DNA of 64,000 nucleotides from the NCBI GenBank assembly GCA_003600225.1, contig QZFT01000089.1, forward strand, positions 1 to 64,000. The letters are read 5' to 3'. Position 1 is the first letter of the stretch. Every line of letters starts with the position of its first letter. The notes under the pieces were generated by a model. It searched no databases, had not been told where the DNA came from, and worked only from the letters and a program-made list of their open reading frames with translations. This document shows, piece by piece, positions 16,722 to 25,084 of the stretch. This DNA comes from Pseudonocardiaceae bacterium YIM PH 21723. Its GTDB lineage: Bacteria > Actinomycetota > Actinomycetes > Mycobacteriales > Pseudonocardiaceae. The translations under genes and the position numbers were made by a program.

Positions 16722-17786
16722 CTAGTGTGCTTCTTGCCACAAGTTCTCGTGCACCGCCCACACGGCGCGGGCGCAGTGCCGCCACGAGTACTGCTCCGCC
16801 CGGGCCAGACCGGCGGCGACCAGCTCCGATCGCCGTTCGAGGGCCTCGCGGATGGCCACTCGCAGCGCCGCCGGATCGTCCCGCCGGGCGACGATCCCGG
16901 CGCCGCCGGCCACCTCCACCAATGCGGGGGCATCGGAGTGCACCACGGGTGTTCCGAGGGCCATAGCCTCCAGCACGGGCAGGCCGAACCCCTCGGCACG
17001 GCTGGGCATCACCAGGGCCGCCGCGCCACGCAGCACCCCGGCCAGCCGGGCGTCGTCGATGCCGCCGAGGTGCTGCACCCGGTCCTGGACGTGGTGGTGC
17101 CGGGCCAGCTCCGGCAGGCTGACCCCGCCCCAGCCCTGGCTGCCGACCACGACCAGCGGCAGCCCCAGCCCGGCCAGGGCCGCCAGCAGCACGTCCAGGC
17201 CCTTGCGGGGCTCCAGCGTGCCGACGAACAGCAGGTACTTGGCGGGCAGCCCGGACATCGGCTCCACCGGCCCGCGCAGCAGGGCGTCCGGCACCCCGGC
17301 CCCGGTGACGTGCAGCGGGGTCGAGCCGGGCACCAGTTCACTCAGCTCGGCGGCCACCGCCTGGGTCGGCACCACGATGGCCTCCGCCCGCCGCCGCGCC
17401 CGGGTGATCATGCGGCGGTGCCAGCCGGCGCCACGCGGGGTGAGCGTCTCCGGATGGGTCCACGGCACGGTGTCGTGCACCGTGACGACCAGCTGCTTCC
17501 CCCGGGGAGCGCGGGGCGGTGCCCACGGGGTCGGGGCGTGCACGGCGTCGCCGCCGGGCCACCAGGGCAGGCCGAGCTCCCAGGCGCCGGTCAGCACCCG
17601 GTTAGGCACGGGCAGCGTGCGCAGCCGGTCCAGCTCACCCCGGCGGGTGGCGGCGGCGGTGACCTCCCAGCCGGCCGGGGCGGTCGCGGACAACGCGTCG
17701 ATCAGCTCACGCGTGTACCGCCCGGTGCCACCGGGCACGGGGGCGAGCAGCTGCTCCGCGAGTACGACCAGTTCAGGCACCCGCAC
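16722..17786 (-). CDS. Glycosyltransferase family 4 (second of cluster)
   Basis: This 354-residue GT4 enzyme starts MRVPELVVLAEQLLAPVPGGTGRYTREL, has LLFVGTLEPRKGLDVLLAAL at the donor domain entry and MPSRAEGFGLPVLEAMALG as the EX7E site. It is homologous to the GT4 genes on either side and probably acts on the same envelope glycan. Two GTG codons (17786 and 17780) could start translation and neither has a clear ribosome site. The upstream 160 bases contain two tandem R1 palindromes and separate it from a divergent GT2 gene. Confidence 0.85.
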   Translation of the reverse strand: MRVPELVVLAEQLLAPVPGGTGRYTRELIDALSATAPAGWEVTAAATRRGELDRLRTLPVPNRVLTGAWELGLPWWPGGDAVHAPTPWAPPRAPRGKQLVVTVHDTVPWTHPETLTPRGAGWHRRMITRARRRAEAIVVPTQAVAAELSELVPGSTPLHVTGAGVPDALLRGPVEPMSGLPAKYLLFVGTLEPRKGLDVLLAALAGLGLPLVVVGSQGWGGVSLPELARHHHVQDRVQHLGGIDDARLAGVLRGAAALVMPSRAEGFGLPVLEAMALGTPVVHSDAPALVEVAGGAGIVARRDDPAALRVAIREALERRSELVAAGLARAEQYSWRHCARAVWAVHENLWQEAH

Positions 17787-17810
17787 ACGGTATCGGCAGC
17801 GCCCATCCGA

Positions 17811-17863
17811 CCCGAAGTCGACGAGGTTCGGGACGCCTTTCCCCGAACCTCGTCAACTCCGGG
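17811..17863 (+). repeat. R1 palindromic repeat (GACGAGGTTCG arm), tandem copy 1
   Basis: The arms are CCCGAAGTCGACGAGGTTCG and its near reverse complement; the loop is short and does not keep the usual GAGGAACGAGCC. It lies between divergent glycosyltransferase genes, so it is not placed as a terminator. Confidence 0.85.
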
Positions 17864-17874
17864 ACCACGGCGTG

Positions 17875-17926
17875 CCCGAAGTTGACGAGGTTCGGAGCAC
17901 CGGCCCCCGAAACTCGTCAACTTCGG
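17875..17926 (+). repeat. R1 palindromic repeat (GACGAGGTTCG arm), tandem copy 2
   Basis: This is a second copy 12 bases after the first, with arms CCCGAAGTTGACGAGGTTCG and CGAAACTCGTCAACTTCGG. Its right end is 22 bases before the ATG of the GT2 gene. Confidence 0.85.
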
Positions 17927-17947
17927 TGCCCGGCACACTTACCGGCC

Positions 17948-18895
17948 ATGCCCGCCGATATCCGCAGCACCGTCGTGGTGGTGACCTGGCGCGGCCGGGC
18001 GCACATCACCGCCTGTCTGGACGCCTTGCAGGTGCAGACCAGGCCACACCGGCTGCTGGTGGTGGACAACGCCTCGGACGACGGCACGGCCGCCCTGCTC
18101 AAGGCCCATCCCAGCGGACCGAGGGTGCTGCGCACCCGGCGCAACCTCGGCTACGCGGGCGCCCTGCACCAGGTGTTGCCGCTGGTGGAGACCGAGTTCG
18201 TCGCCTGGTGCAACGACGACAGCCAGCCGGAGACCGGCTGGCTCGCCGAGCTGGAGAAGGCCCTGGACGCGGACAGCGCGGCCGCGGCGGTGAGCGCCCG
18301 GCTGCTGAGCCCGGCGGGGCGGGTGCAGACCGTGGGTGTCGGCCTGACCGGCGGTGGCTACGGCCACGACCTGACCAGCAGCGTCACCGGCGAGGTCTTC
18401 GGCTTCTGCGGCGGCTCCGCGCTGCTGCGCACGGCGGCCCTGCGCGCGGTGGGCGGCGTGCCCGCCGGCTTCTTCTGCTACTACGAGGACACCGATACGG
18501 CCTGGCGGCTCCGGCTGGCCGGCTGGCGCGTCCGCAGTGCCCCGCTGGCCACTGCGGTGCACCTGCACGGCGCGAGCACCGAACCCGGATCGGCGCGGTT
18601 CCACCGGTGGAACGAACGCAACCGGCTACTGATGGTGCTGCGCTGTGCACCGGGTTTCGCGGCGATCCTGGAACCGCTCCGGTTCCTGGCGATCACCGCC
18701 CTGCTGCCGGTGCGCCGGGCCCTCGGCCGGCAGGTCCCGGACACCCCCAACTTCCGACCGGGTCTGCGGCTGCGGGTACTGGCTGGTGTACTCATCAGGC
18801 TGCCCGGCACCCTGCGGGCCCGGACCCGGATATCCGCGCTGGCCACCGTGCGCCGGACGACCGTGTGGGCACAGTGGGTGGGTAAGAACACATAG
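17948..18895 (+). CDS. Glycosyltransferase family 2
   Basis: This 315-residue GT2 enzyme has STVVVVTWRGRAHITACL at the start, LLVVDNASDDGT, VAWCNDDSQPE (DxD-like) and GGSALLRTAALRAVGG with YYEDTDTAWRLRLAGW. The C-terminus has hydrophobic or basic stretches that may bind the membrane. It resembles rhamnosyltransferase-like GT2 proteins. ATG 17948 was chosen because the upstream in-frame extension is encoded by the R1 palindrome. It probably starts the transcript carrying the next three genes, which follow at 46 bases, 4 bases and a 4-base overlap. Confidence 0.85.
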   Translation: MPADIRSTVVVVTWRGRAHITACLDALQVQTRPHRLLVVDNASDDGTAALLKAHPSGPRVLRTRRNLGYAGALHQVLPLVETEFVAWCNDDSQPETGWLAELEKALDADSAAAAVSARLLSPAGRVQTVGVGLTGGGYGHDLTSSVTGEVFGFCGGSALLRTAALRAVGGVPAGFFCYYEDTDTAWRLRLAGWRVRSAPLATAVHLHGASTEPGSARFHRWNERNRLLMVLRCAPGFAAILEPLRFLAITALLPVRRALGRQVPDTPNFRPGLRLRVLAGVLIRLPGTLRARTRISALATVRRTTVWAQWVGKNT

Positions 18896-18941
18896 GGCAG
18901 GCTGTAGGCCATCCGTAGTAGGGCTGAGGGGGATCGTTCAC

Positions 18942-21461
18942 GTGTCTGAGGGACAGCGCGCACTGCCGGCGGTGTCGGTCGTCGTGGTCAACTACGGCGG
19001 CGCGGCGGACACCATCACCTGTCTGCGCTCGCTGCGCGAGGACCTGGACTACCCGGCCGACCGGCTGCAGTTGATCTGCGTGGACAACGCCTCGCCTGCC
19101 AACGCGGACCAACCGGACGACGCGCTGCTCATCGAGCGGGCCGTCCCCGGCGTCACCCTGGTCAGGTCCACCGAGAACCTCGGCTTCGCGGGCGGCTGCA
19201 ACCTGGGCGCCCAGCACGCCACCGGCACCGTCCTGGCGCTGCTGAACAACGACGCGCGGGCCGACCGGAACTGGCTGCGCACCGCGGTGGCGGCCCTCCA
19301 GGAGGACCCGACGATCGGTGCGGTGGCCAGCAAGGTGCTGGACTGGGATGGCACCGGCATCGACTTCGTGGACGCGGGCCTGACCTGGTTCGGCATGGGC
19401 TACAAGCGGCACGCCGGCTCGGCGGTCGCCGACATCCCGCTCGAGGAGCAGAACACCCCGCGGGACGTGCTGTTCGCCACCGGCTCGGCGATGATCGTGC
19501 GAGCCTCGCTGTTCCGCGAACTGGGCGGCTTCGACGAGCGCTTCTTCATGTTCTACGAGGACGTGGACTTCGGCTGGCGGCTCAACCTGCGGGGCTGGCG
19601 GGTGCGCTACGTCCCCGAGTCACTGACCTTCCACAAGCACCACGCGTCGATCGAGTCGGTGGACGACGGCGCCCGCGAGACCTATCTGCTGGAGCGCAAC
19701 GCCCTCGCCGCGCTGTACAAGAACTTCAGCGACGAGACCCTGGCCAAGGTGCTGCCCGCCGCGCTCGCGCTGTCCGTCCGCCGGGCCACCGCACGCGGCG
19801 AGATCGACGCCACCCAGTTCGAGCTCACCCGCCGCACCGAACTGCCGGACGGCGATCCGACGATCAGCCGGAAGTCCCTCGCCGGGTTCCTGGCCATCGA
19901 CCAGTTCGTCGAGCTGATGCCCTCGCTGACCCAGTCCCGGGCCGTCGAACAGGCCGCCCGGCGCCGGACGGACGCCGACCTGCTTCCGTTGATGCGCAAG
20001 GCGATGGAGCCCGCGTACCCGCTGCCGCGGTACCTGGCCGCGCACGACGTGCTCGTCGAGGTGTTCGGCTTGGACGAGGTGTTCGGCAAGCCGCGCAAGG
20101 TCCTGGTGCTCACCGGCGACGCCATCGCCCCGCAGATGGCGGGCCCGGCGATCCGCGCCTGGCACATGGCCGACGTGCTGTCCGCCGAACACGAGGTCCG
20201 CCTGGTGACGGTGAACCCGCGCTGCGAGATCACCAGCGCCCCTTTCCCGATCATGCAGGCCGGGCGCACCGAGCTCGGCGGGCACGCCGACTGGGCCGAC
20301 GTCATCGTGTTGCAGGGCCACATCCTGGAACTGCTCCCGCAGGCCGCCAGGAAGTCCTCCACCAAGATCATCGTCTGCGATGTCTACGACCCGATGCACC
20401 TGGAACTCCTGGAGCAGGGCAAGGACACCGACGACCAGCGCCGGGCCGCCGATCTCGAAGGCGTCACCAAGGTGCTCAACAAGCAGCTGGAGCGCGGCGA
20501 CTTCTTCCTGTGCGCCTCCGAGCGCCAGCGGCACTTCTGGCTCGGCCACCTGACGGCGCTGGGCAGGCTCAATCCCACGCTGTACGACGCCGATCCGACC
20601 ACCCGCTCGCTGCTCGGCGTGGCCCCGTTCGGCCTGTCCGGCAAGCCCGCCGAACGCACCGGCCCGGCCATCCGCGGGGTGCTCCCCGGAGTGTCCACAT
20701 CGGACAAGGTCGTGCTGTGGGCGGGCGGGGTCTACAACTGGTTCGACCCGCTGACCCTGATCCGCGCGGTGGGCGCGCTCGGCGACACCCGGCCCGACCT
20801 GCGGCTGGTCTTCCTGGGCATGAAGCACCCGAACCCCGAGGTACCGGACATGGGCGTCGCCGGCCAGACCAGGGCCCTGGCGACCGAGCTGGGCCTGGTC
20901 GGCCGCACCGTGTTCTTCAACGAGAACTGGGTACCGTTCTACGAGCGGCAGAACTGGCTCCTGGACGCGGACTGCGGCGTCACCACGCACTACGAGCACG
21001 TGGAGACCACGTTCGCCTTCCGCACCCGGGTTCTGGACTACCTGTGGGCGGGGCTGCCGATCGTCACCACCGACGGCGACTCGTTCGCCGAACTGGTGAA
21101 CGCGGAACGGCTCGGCGTCGTCGTACCGGCCGAAGATCCGGCCGCATTGGCCGCGGCGCTGGAAAAGGTGTTGTATGACAGCGAATTCGCCCAGGGCTGC
21201 CGGGATCGCATCGCGGTGGTGCGGGAGCGGTTCACCTGGGAGAACACCTTGGCGCCGCTGGTGGAGTTCTGCCGCAATCCGCGCCCGGCCGCAGATCGGC
21301 TGCCGAACCGGGAAGCCCTGGTGCCCACCCCGGCGTTGACCAAGGGAGCGGCCCTGCGCCGCGACTGGCAGCTGGCGCGCGAATACCTGTCCCAGGGCGG
21401 ACCGGGCGAAGTCGCCCGCCGCGCTGCCGGACGAGTGCTGAAGAAAAGGAACCAGGACTAA
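18942..21461 (+). CDS. Bifunctional GT2-GT4 glycosyltransferase fusion
   Basis: This 839-residue protein joins two transferases. Residues 1-270 are GT2: VSVVVVNYGGAADTI, ICVDNASPAN, LALLNNDARAD, and GSAMIVRASLFRELGGFD with FYEDVDFGWRLNLRGW. After a helical linker (about 270-385), residues 390-800 form a GT-B fold related to GT4 (VLVLTGDAIAPQMAGPAIRAWHMA, VLWAGGVYNWFDPLTLIRA, FLGMKHPNPEVPDM). The canonical EGFG...E motif is replaced by YLWAGLPIVTTDGDSFAEL. It could add two sugars in succession to one acceptor. GTG 18942 follows GAGGGGG, which rejects the longer upstream frame overlapping the previous gene. Confidence 0.85.
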   Translation: MSEGQRALPAVSVVVVNYGGAADTITCLRSLREDLDYPADRLQLICVDNASPANADQPDDALLIERAVPGVTLVRSTENLGFAGGCNLGAQHATGTVLALLNNDARADRNWLRTAVAALQEDPTIGAVASKVLDWDGTGIDFVDAGLTWFGMGYKRHAGSAVADIPLEEQNTPRDVLFATGSAMIVRASLFRELGGFDERFFMFYEDVDFGWRLNLRGWRVRYVPESLTFHKHHASIESVDDGARETYLLERNALAALYKNFSDETLAKVLPAALALSVRRATARGEIDATQFELTRRTELPDGDPTISRKSLAGFLAIDQFVELMPSLTQSRAVEQAARRRTDADLLPLMRKAMEPAYPLPRYLAAHDVLVEVFGLDEVFGKPRKVLVLTGDAIAPQMAGPAIRAWHMADVLSAEHEVRLVTVNPRCEITSAPFPIMQAGRTELGGHADWADVIVLQGHILELLPQAARKSSTKIIVCDVYDPMHLELLEQGKDTDDQRRAADLEGVTKVLNKQLERGDFFLCASERQRHFWLGHLTALGRLNPTLYDADPTTRSLLGVAPFGLSGKPAERTGPAIRGVLPGVSTSDKVVLWAGGVYNWFDPLTLIRAVGALGDTRPDLRLVFLGMKHPNPEVPDMGVAGQTRALATELGLVGRTVFFNENWVPFYERQNWLLDADCGVTTHYEHVETTFAFRTRVLDYLWAGLPIVTTDGDSFAELVNAERLGVVVPAEDPAALAAALEKVLYDSEFAQGCRDRIAVVRERFTWENTLAPLVEFCRNPRPAADRLPNREALVPTPALTKGAALRRDWQLAREYLSQGGPGEVARRAAGRVLKKRNQD

Positions 21462-21465
21462 ATCT

Positions 21466-22554
21466 ATGCGTAGAGCCCGACGTCTGAAGGTCCTGCTGGA
21501 CGGCACGCCACTGCTCGGCGAGCGCACCGGAATCGGCCGCTACACGGCCGCCCTGTCCGAGGAACTGGCGTCGACCCCCGAACTGGATGTCCGCGTCGTC
21601 GCGTTCACCCTGCGCGGCTGGCGAACCCTGCGCACGGTCATCCCGCACGGCGCCACCGGCCGAGGCCTGCCCGTGCCCGCCCGGCTGCTGCGTTCGGCGT
21701 GGCGCAAGTCCACCTTCCCGCCGATCGAGTTGCTCGCCGGGACCACCGATGTCGTGCACGGCACCAACTTCGTCCTGCCGCCCGCCCTGTGGGCCGGTGG
21801 CGTGCTGACCATCCACGACCTGGCGTTCCTGGACAACGACGAGGAACGGGCCGCCGTGGAGCCCGACCTGCCGGAGATCGTCCAGCTCTCCGCGAACCGC
21901 GCCGCCGCGGTGTGTACGCCCACGGCCGCCGTCGCCGACGTGGTGCACGAACGGCTCGGCGTGCCGAGGGACAAGCTGGTCGTCACCCCGCTGGGCGTGG
22001 ACGCGGCGTGGTTCGTCGCCCGGTCGCCGGGCAGGCAGTTGCGCTCGGTGCTGAAACTGCCCAGCGAGTACCTGCTGTTCGTCGGCTGGGACGGCCCCCG
22101 CAAGGGCCTGCGCACCCTGCTCGAAGCCCACGCGGCCGACCCATCGCTGCCACCACTGGTGATCGCCGGCCCCGGACGGTCCAAAGTGGAGGATCGCGTG
22201 GTGCGCACCGGTTACCTGTCCGATGTGGACCTGCGCAGCGTGGTGGCAGGGGCCAAGGCCCTGGTGATGCCCTCCCGCGACGAGGGCTTCGGCCTGCCGG
22301 TGCTGGAGGCTCTCGCCTGCGGTGTCCCGGTGGTGACCACCGACGTACCCGCCCTGGTCGAGGTGGCCGGCGGCCACGCGATCCACGTCCCGGTCGGCGA
22401 CGTCGAGGCCCTCGCCGTCGCGATGGCCAAGGCCGCGTCCAACTCCCCGTCGGCGGACACCCTCACCGCCTGGGCCGAACACGCGGGCAGCTACAGCTGG
22501 CGAGCCTGCGCCCAGGCCACGATCGCCGCGTACAAGAAGGCAAATCGGCATTGA
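21466..22554 (+). CDS. Glycosyltransferase family 4 (third of cluster)
   Basis: This 362-residue GT4 enzyme begins VLLDGTPLLGERTGIGRYTAAL, includes VVHGTNFVLPPALW and VLTIHDLAFL, and has YLLFVGWDGPRKGLRTLLEAH and PSRDEGFGLPVLEALACG in the donor domain. It is close in architecture to the two minus-strand GT4 genes. The start lies 4 bases after the GT2-GT4 stop. Its stop overlaps the TTG start of the next gene (TTGA), so the three genes form a tight translational unit. Confidence 0.88.
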   Translation: MRRARRLKVLLDGTPLLGERTGIGRYTAALSEELASTPELDVRVVAFTLRGWRTLRTVIPHGATGRGLPVPARLLRSAWRKSTFPPIELLAGTTDVVHGTNFVLPPALWAGGVLTIHDLAFLDNDEERAAVEPDLPEIVQLSANRAAAVCTPTAAVADVVHERLGVPRDKLVVTPLGVDAAWFVARSPGRQLRSVLKLPSEYLLFVGWDGPRKGLRTLLEAHAADPSLPPLVIAGPGRSKVEDRVVRTGYLSDVDLRSVVAGAKALVMPSRDEGFGLPVLEALACGVPVVTTDVPALVEVAGGHAIHVPVGDVEALAVAMAKAASNSPSADTLTAWAEHAGSYSWRACAQATIAAYKKANRH

Positions 22555-23027
22555 TCAAGCTAGAAGACGCACTGGCCAAGCTCGCCGCAGAACTGGGGAC
22601 CGAGTACGAGCCAGGACTGGACGACCACGGCCGTTTCCGGTTGTACCGTCAAGCGGTACGAACCCGGAAGGGACTGTCACAGCTGCGCGCGGCGATCGGG
22701 CTGGAACCCGATGTGGCGCTCGCGCTCTCCGAGGTGGCCACCGTGCTGGAGTTCATCGACCCGGCGGAGCACGCCGAATGGATCGAGCAGGTGCCGCCGG
22801 AGTACCGGGACTACCCGCAGCGACGCAGCGACGAGCTGGCCATCCTGCGCGCGGCGACAGCGGGCTCGCCCACGGAACCGGACCTGGACAGCTGGAGTGA
22901 CTGGCTCCAGCTCCGGCTGGCCGACCACGCCGAGGATCCGGACCTGCTGGCCAGACTGGCCACCAGTGGCCGGACCCGCCGCACCCGCCACCACGCCTCC
23001 GAGCGCCTCAACCGCGACCACGGCTGA
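22551..23027 (+). CDS. Conserved hypothetical protein at the end of the glycosyltransferase operon
   Basis: I do not recognise this 158-residue protein. It starts at TTG 22551 with AAGAAGG upstream and overlaps the preceding GT4 stop by four bases. It is helical and acidic, with no signal peptide or membrane segment. Visible blocks are LIKLEDALAKLAAELG, FRLYRQAVRTRKGLSQL, ATVLEFIDPAEHAEWIEQVP and a basic end (SGRTRRTRHHASERLNRDHG). Tight coupling suggests a role with the transferases, perhaps as an accessory or regulatory subunit; that is inference. An R1 palindrome starts 10 bases past the stop. Confidence 0.65.
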   Translation: MIKLEDALAKLAAELGTEYEPGLDDHGRFRLYRQAVRTRKGLSQLRAAIGLEPDVALALSEVATVLEFIDPAEHAEWIEQVPPEYRDYPQRRSDELAILRAATAGSPTEPDLDSWSDWLQLRLADHAEDPDLLARLATSGRTRRTRHHASERLNRDHG

Positions 23028-23036
23028 GCCCCCACT

Positions 23037-23092
23037 CCGAAGTTGACGATGTTCGCGGCGAGGAACGAGCCCCGAACATCGTCAACTTCGGG
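23037..23092 (+). repeat. R1 palindromic repeat (type copy), left boundary of the SARP cassette
   Basis: CCGAAGTTGACGATGTTCG, loop CGGCGAGGAACGAGCC, then CCGAACATCGTCAACTTCGG. Nearly identical to the copy at 31946-32000, including the following GACG. It could serve as the terminator of the glycosyltransferase operon but has no T-tract. Confidence 0.92.
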
Positions 23093-23205
23093 ACGCTTTA
23101 CCGCACCACAATGGCAAGCGAATCCAATTCGCAAAAAGACCAATCCTCATTGCTCTCATCGGCGCAGACGGTCCGCTGCCTGAACAGATCCTTACCACAG
23201 TCTCC

Positions 23206-23236
23206 TTGACAGAAGCTATATCTCCATAGGTAGAGT
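23206..23236 (+). promoter_or_regulatory. Candidate promoter of the SARP gene
   Basis: TTGACA (23206-23211) and TAGAGT (23231-23236) lie 19 bases apart in an AT-richer stretch about 60 bases before the GTG start. Just upstream, CCTGAAC and CCTTACC (23179 and 23190) lie 11 bases apart, a spacing compatible with SARP autoregulation. The remaining sequence of 23093-23292 is otherwise featureless. Confidence 0.45.
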
Positions 23237-23292
23237 CAGCAGGCTATTGCCAGACCTATTGGTCATGGCCTTCGCAAACCTGGGGGATTATC

Positions 23293-25023
23293 GTGGAATT
23301 CACCGTGCTCGGCGTTGTCGAAGCCAGATCGGCAAATAGATCAATTCCGCTACCCGGCGTCAAAGCAAGGACCCTGTTAGCGCTGTTGTCCTGCCACGCC
23401 GGTCAGGTGATCTCCACCGAAATGATCATTGATTCGCTGTGGTCCGGGAAACCGCCCGCCGGCACGCTCGGCGCGATGTACACCTGCGTTTCCGCGCTGC
23501 GCAGAAGCCTGGGGAACACCGTCGTGGTCAAACAGCCGGGCGGCTATCTGCTGGATGTCGCCAAGGAATCGGTGGACTTGCACCGGTTCGACGATCTGGT
23601 GAACCAGGCACGGACCGTCCGTAGTTCACAGCCGAGACAAGCCGCGCAACTGCTGGATCACGCATTGGCACTGTGCACCGACACCCCGCTGGCCGGAACG
23701 GCCGGAGACTGGGCGGATCGGGAACGACTCCGGCTCGAAGAACTCCGGCAAACGGTCATCGAGCGGCGGACAGCGGTTCGGCTGAGACTGGGCGCAGGCC
23801 ACGAAATGATCAACGAGCTGCGCCGGCTGGTACAGCTGCACCCGCATCGCGAGGTCCTGCGCGCGCAGTACATGACCGCATTGGCCAGGGCCGGGCGCCG
23901 CGCGGAGTCGATCAACTGTTTCCTCGAAGGCCGCCGAATCATCGTCGACGAGCTGGGCGTCGAACCGTCACACGAGTTGAATCTGCTTTATCAGGACATT
24001 CTCCGCGACACGGTGAAATCCACACCGCAAAATATGATACTCAGGGATGCTCCGGCACAACTCCCCATAGTGACTGGAAACCTGATCGGCCGCACCAAAG
24101 AATTCGCGAAAACCGTAGAAAAGCTGTCCGATGAGGCTTTCCCGCGAATGATTCTGTGGGGCCGGACCGGTACCGGGAAGAGCACACTCGCCGCGCACGC
24201 AGGGCACGCGGTGAAGCGTCAGTTCCCCGACGGCCAGCTCTATGCCGACTTCCGAGCCGCCCGGAGCGGGCCGGCCGCCGTGCTGGGCGGCTTCCTGCGA
24301 GCTCTGGGCTGCCGGGACGACGCGCTGCCGCAGAACGCCGAGGAACGCGCGGCCCTGTTCCGGAGCATCAGCGCGGACCGCCGGCTGCTGGTCGTGCTCG
24401 ACCACGTCCGGGATCCGCACGCCGTGCGGTTGCTGCTGCCCGCGGGACCCGGCTCCGGGGTGCTGGCGACCAGCCGCTACCCACTGTCCGGATTGGACGG
24501 TGTGGCACGCCTGGAGCTCGACGGCCTGGCGGGCGGCGATGGCCTGACCCTGCTCGCCCAGGCTCCCGGAGCGGAACGGATCGCGGCGGATCCGGCGGCG
24601 GCCCGCAGGCTGGTGGCACTGGTCGGCGGCCTACCGCTGGCGCTGCGGATCGCGGGCGGCAGGCTGGCCGCCCGGCCGAGTCTGGAGATCGGCACCTTCG
24701 CCACGCTGCTGACCAACGACCTGCTGAACGAGCTGAGCGGTGGCGATCGACAGCTCGATATCCGCAGGCGGCTGGCAGCGGACTGGCGGCGCCTGCGGCC
24801 CAGGGATCGCACGGCCCTCCGAAGATGGGCGTGGATATCCCCCGACCCGGCAGGGCACCAGGCGGCGGAGTTGCGGCGCACGCTGTCCGATGAACGACTG
24901 CTGACCGACTGCCCGGTGGCGACGGCGTACGCCCGGGAGCGCGCCGTCGCCGAAGAGGACCGGCAGTGGCTCGCTGACCAGGGGGCTCAGCAAGTCCTGA
25001 GGTTTTCCTCAGGTCGATCCTGA
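23293..25023 (+). CDS. SARP/AfsR-type transcriptional activator with NB-ARC ATPase domain
   Basis: This 576-residue regulator has an N-terminal OmpR-type winged helix (about 1-92; LPGVKARTLLALLSCHAGQ, STEMIIDSLWSG), then a bacterial transcriptional activation domain (about 96-240). An NB-ARC/STAND ATPase follows, with the P-loop GRTGTGKST near residue 290 and LLVVLDHVRDPHAV as Walker B. It lacks the TPR sensor of full AfsR (about 1,000 residues), so it is a mid-length form. Such proteins activate promoters by binding heptamer direct repeats. GTG 23293 follows GGGGGA. Three secreted enzyme genes follow in the same direction, and a TCCTGA-type direct repeat array at its own 3' end is a candidate target. 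Confidence 0.88.
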   Translation: MEFTVLGVVEARSANRSIPLPGVKARTLLALLSCHAGQVISTEMIIDSLWSGKPPAGTLGAMYTCVSALRRSLGNTVVVKQPGGYLLDVAKESVDLHRFDDLVNQARTVRSSQPRQAAQLLDHALALCTDTPLAGTAGDWADRERLRLEELRQTVIERRTAVRLRLGAGHEMINELRRLVQLHPHREVLRAQYMTALARAGRRAESINCFLEGRRIIVDELGVEPSHELNLLYQDILRDTVKSTPQNMILRDAPAQLPIVTGNLIGRTKEFAKTVEKLSDEAFPRMILWGRTGTGKSTLAAHAGHAVKRQFPDGQLYADFRAARSGPAAVLGGFLRALGCRDDALPQNAEERAALFRSISADRRLLVVLDHVRDPHAVRLLLPAGPGSGVLATSRYPLSGLDGVARLELDGLAGGDGLTLLAQAPGAERIAADPAAARRLVALVGGLPLALRIAGGRLAARPSLEIGTFATLLTNDLLNELSGGDRQLDIRRRLAADWRRLRPRDRTALRRWAWISPDPAGHQAAELRRTLSDERLLTDCPVATAYARERAVAEEDRQWLADQGAQQVLRFSSGRS

Positions 25024-25036
25024 AGCTGTTCCCTGG
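24995..25036 (+). promoter_or_regulatory. Candidate SARP operator: TCCTGA-type direct repeats
   Basis: TCCTGAG (24995), TCCTCAG (25006), TCCTGAA (25018) and TCCCTGG (25030) lie 11, 12 and 12 bases apart, overlapping the SARP stop codon and preceding the CHAP gene. Heptamer repeats with an 11-base period are the known SARP binding pattern. No clear -10 follows, so this is suggestive only. CCTGAGG/CCTCAGG here also forms a small hairpin. Confidence 0.4.
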
Positions 25037-25084
25037 CCGTCCCGCCCACGGGGGGCGCACGACGCGGCGGCCGGAGGAGAGAGC

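Noticed and set aside
16852-18885. A 677-codon plus-strand frame running through the R1 pair into the GT2 gene
   Set aside because: It is antisense to a solid GT4 gene and then out of frame with the GT2 gene.
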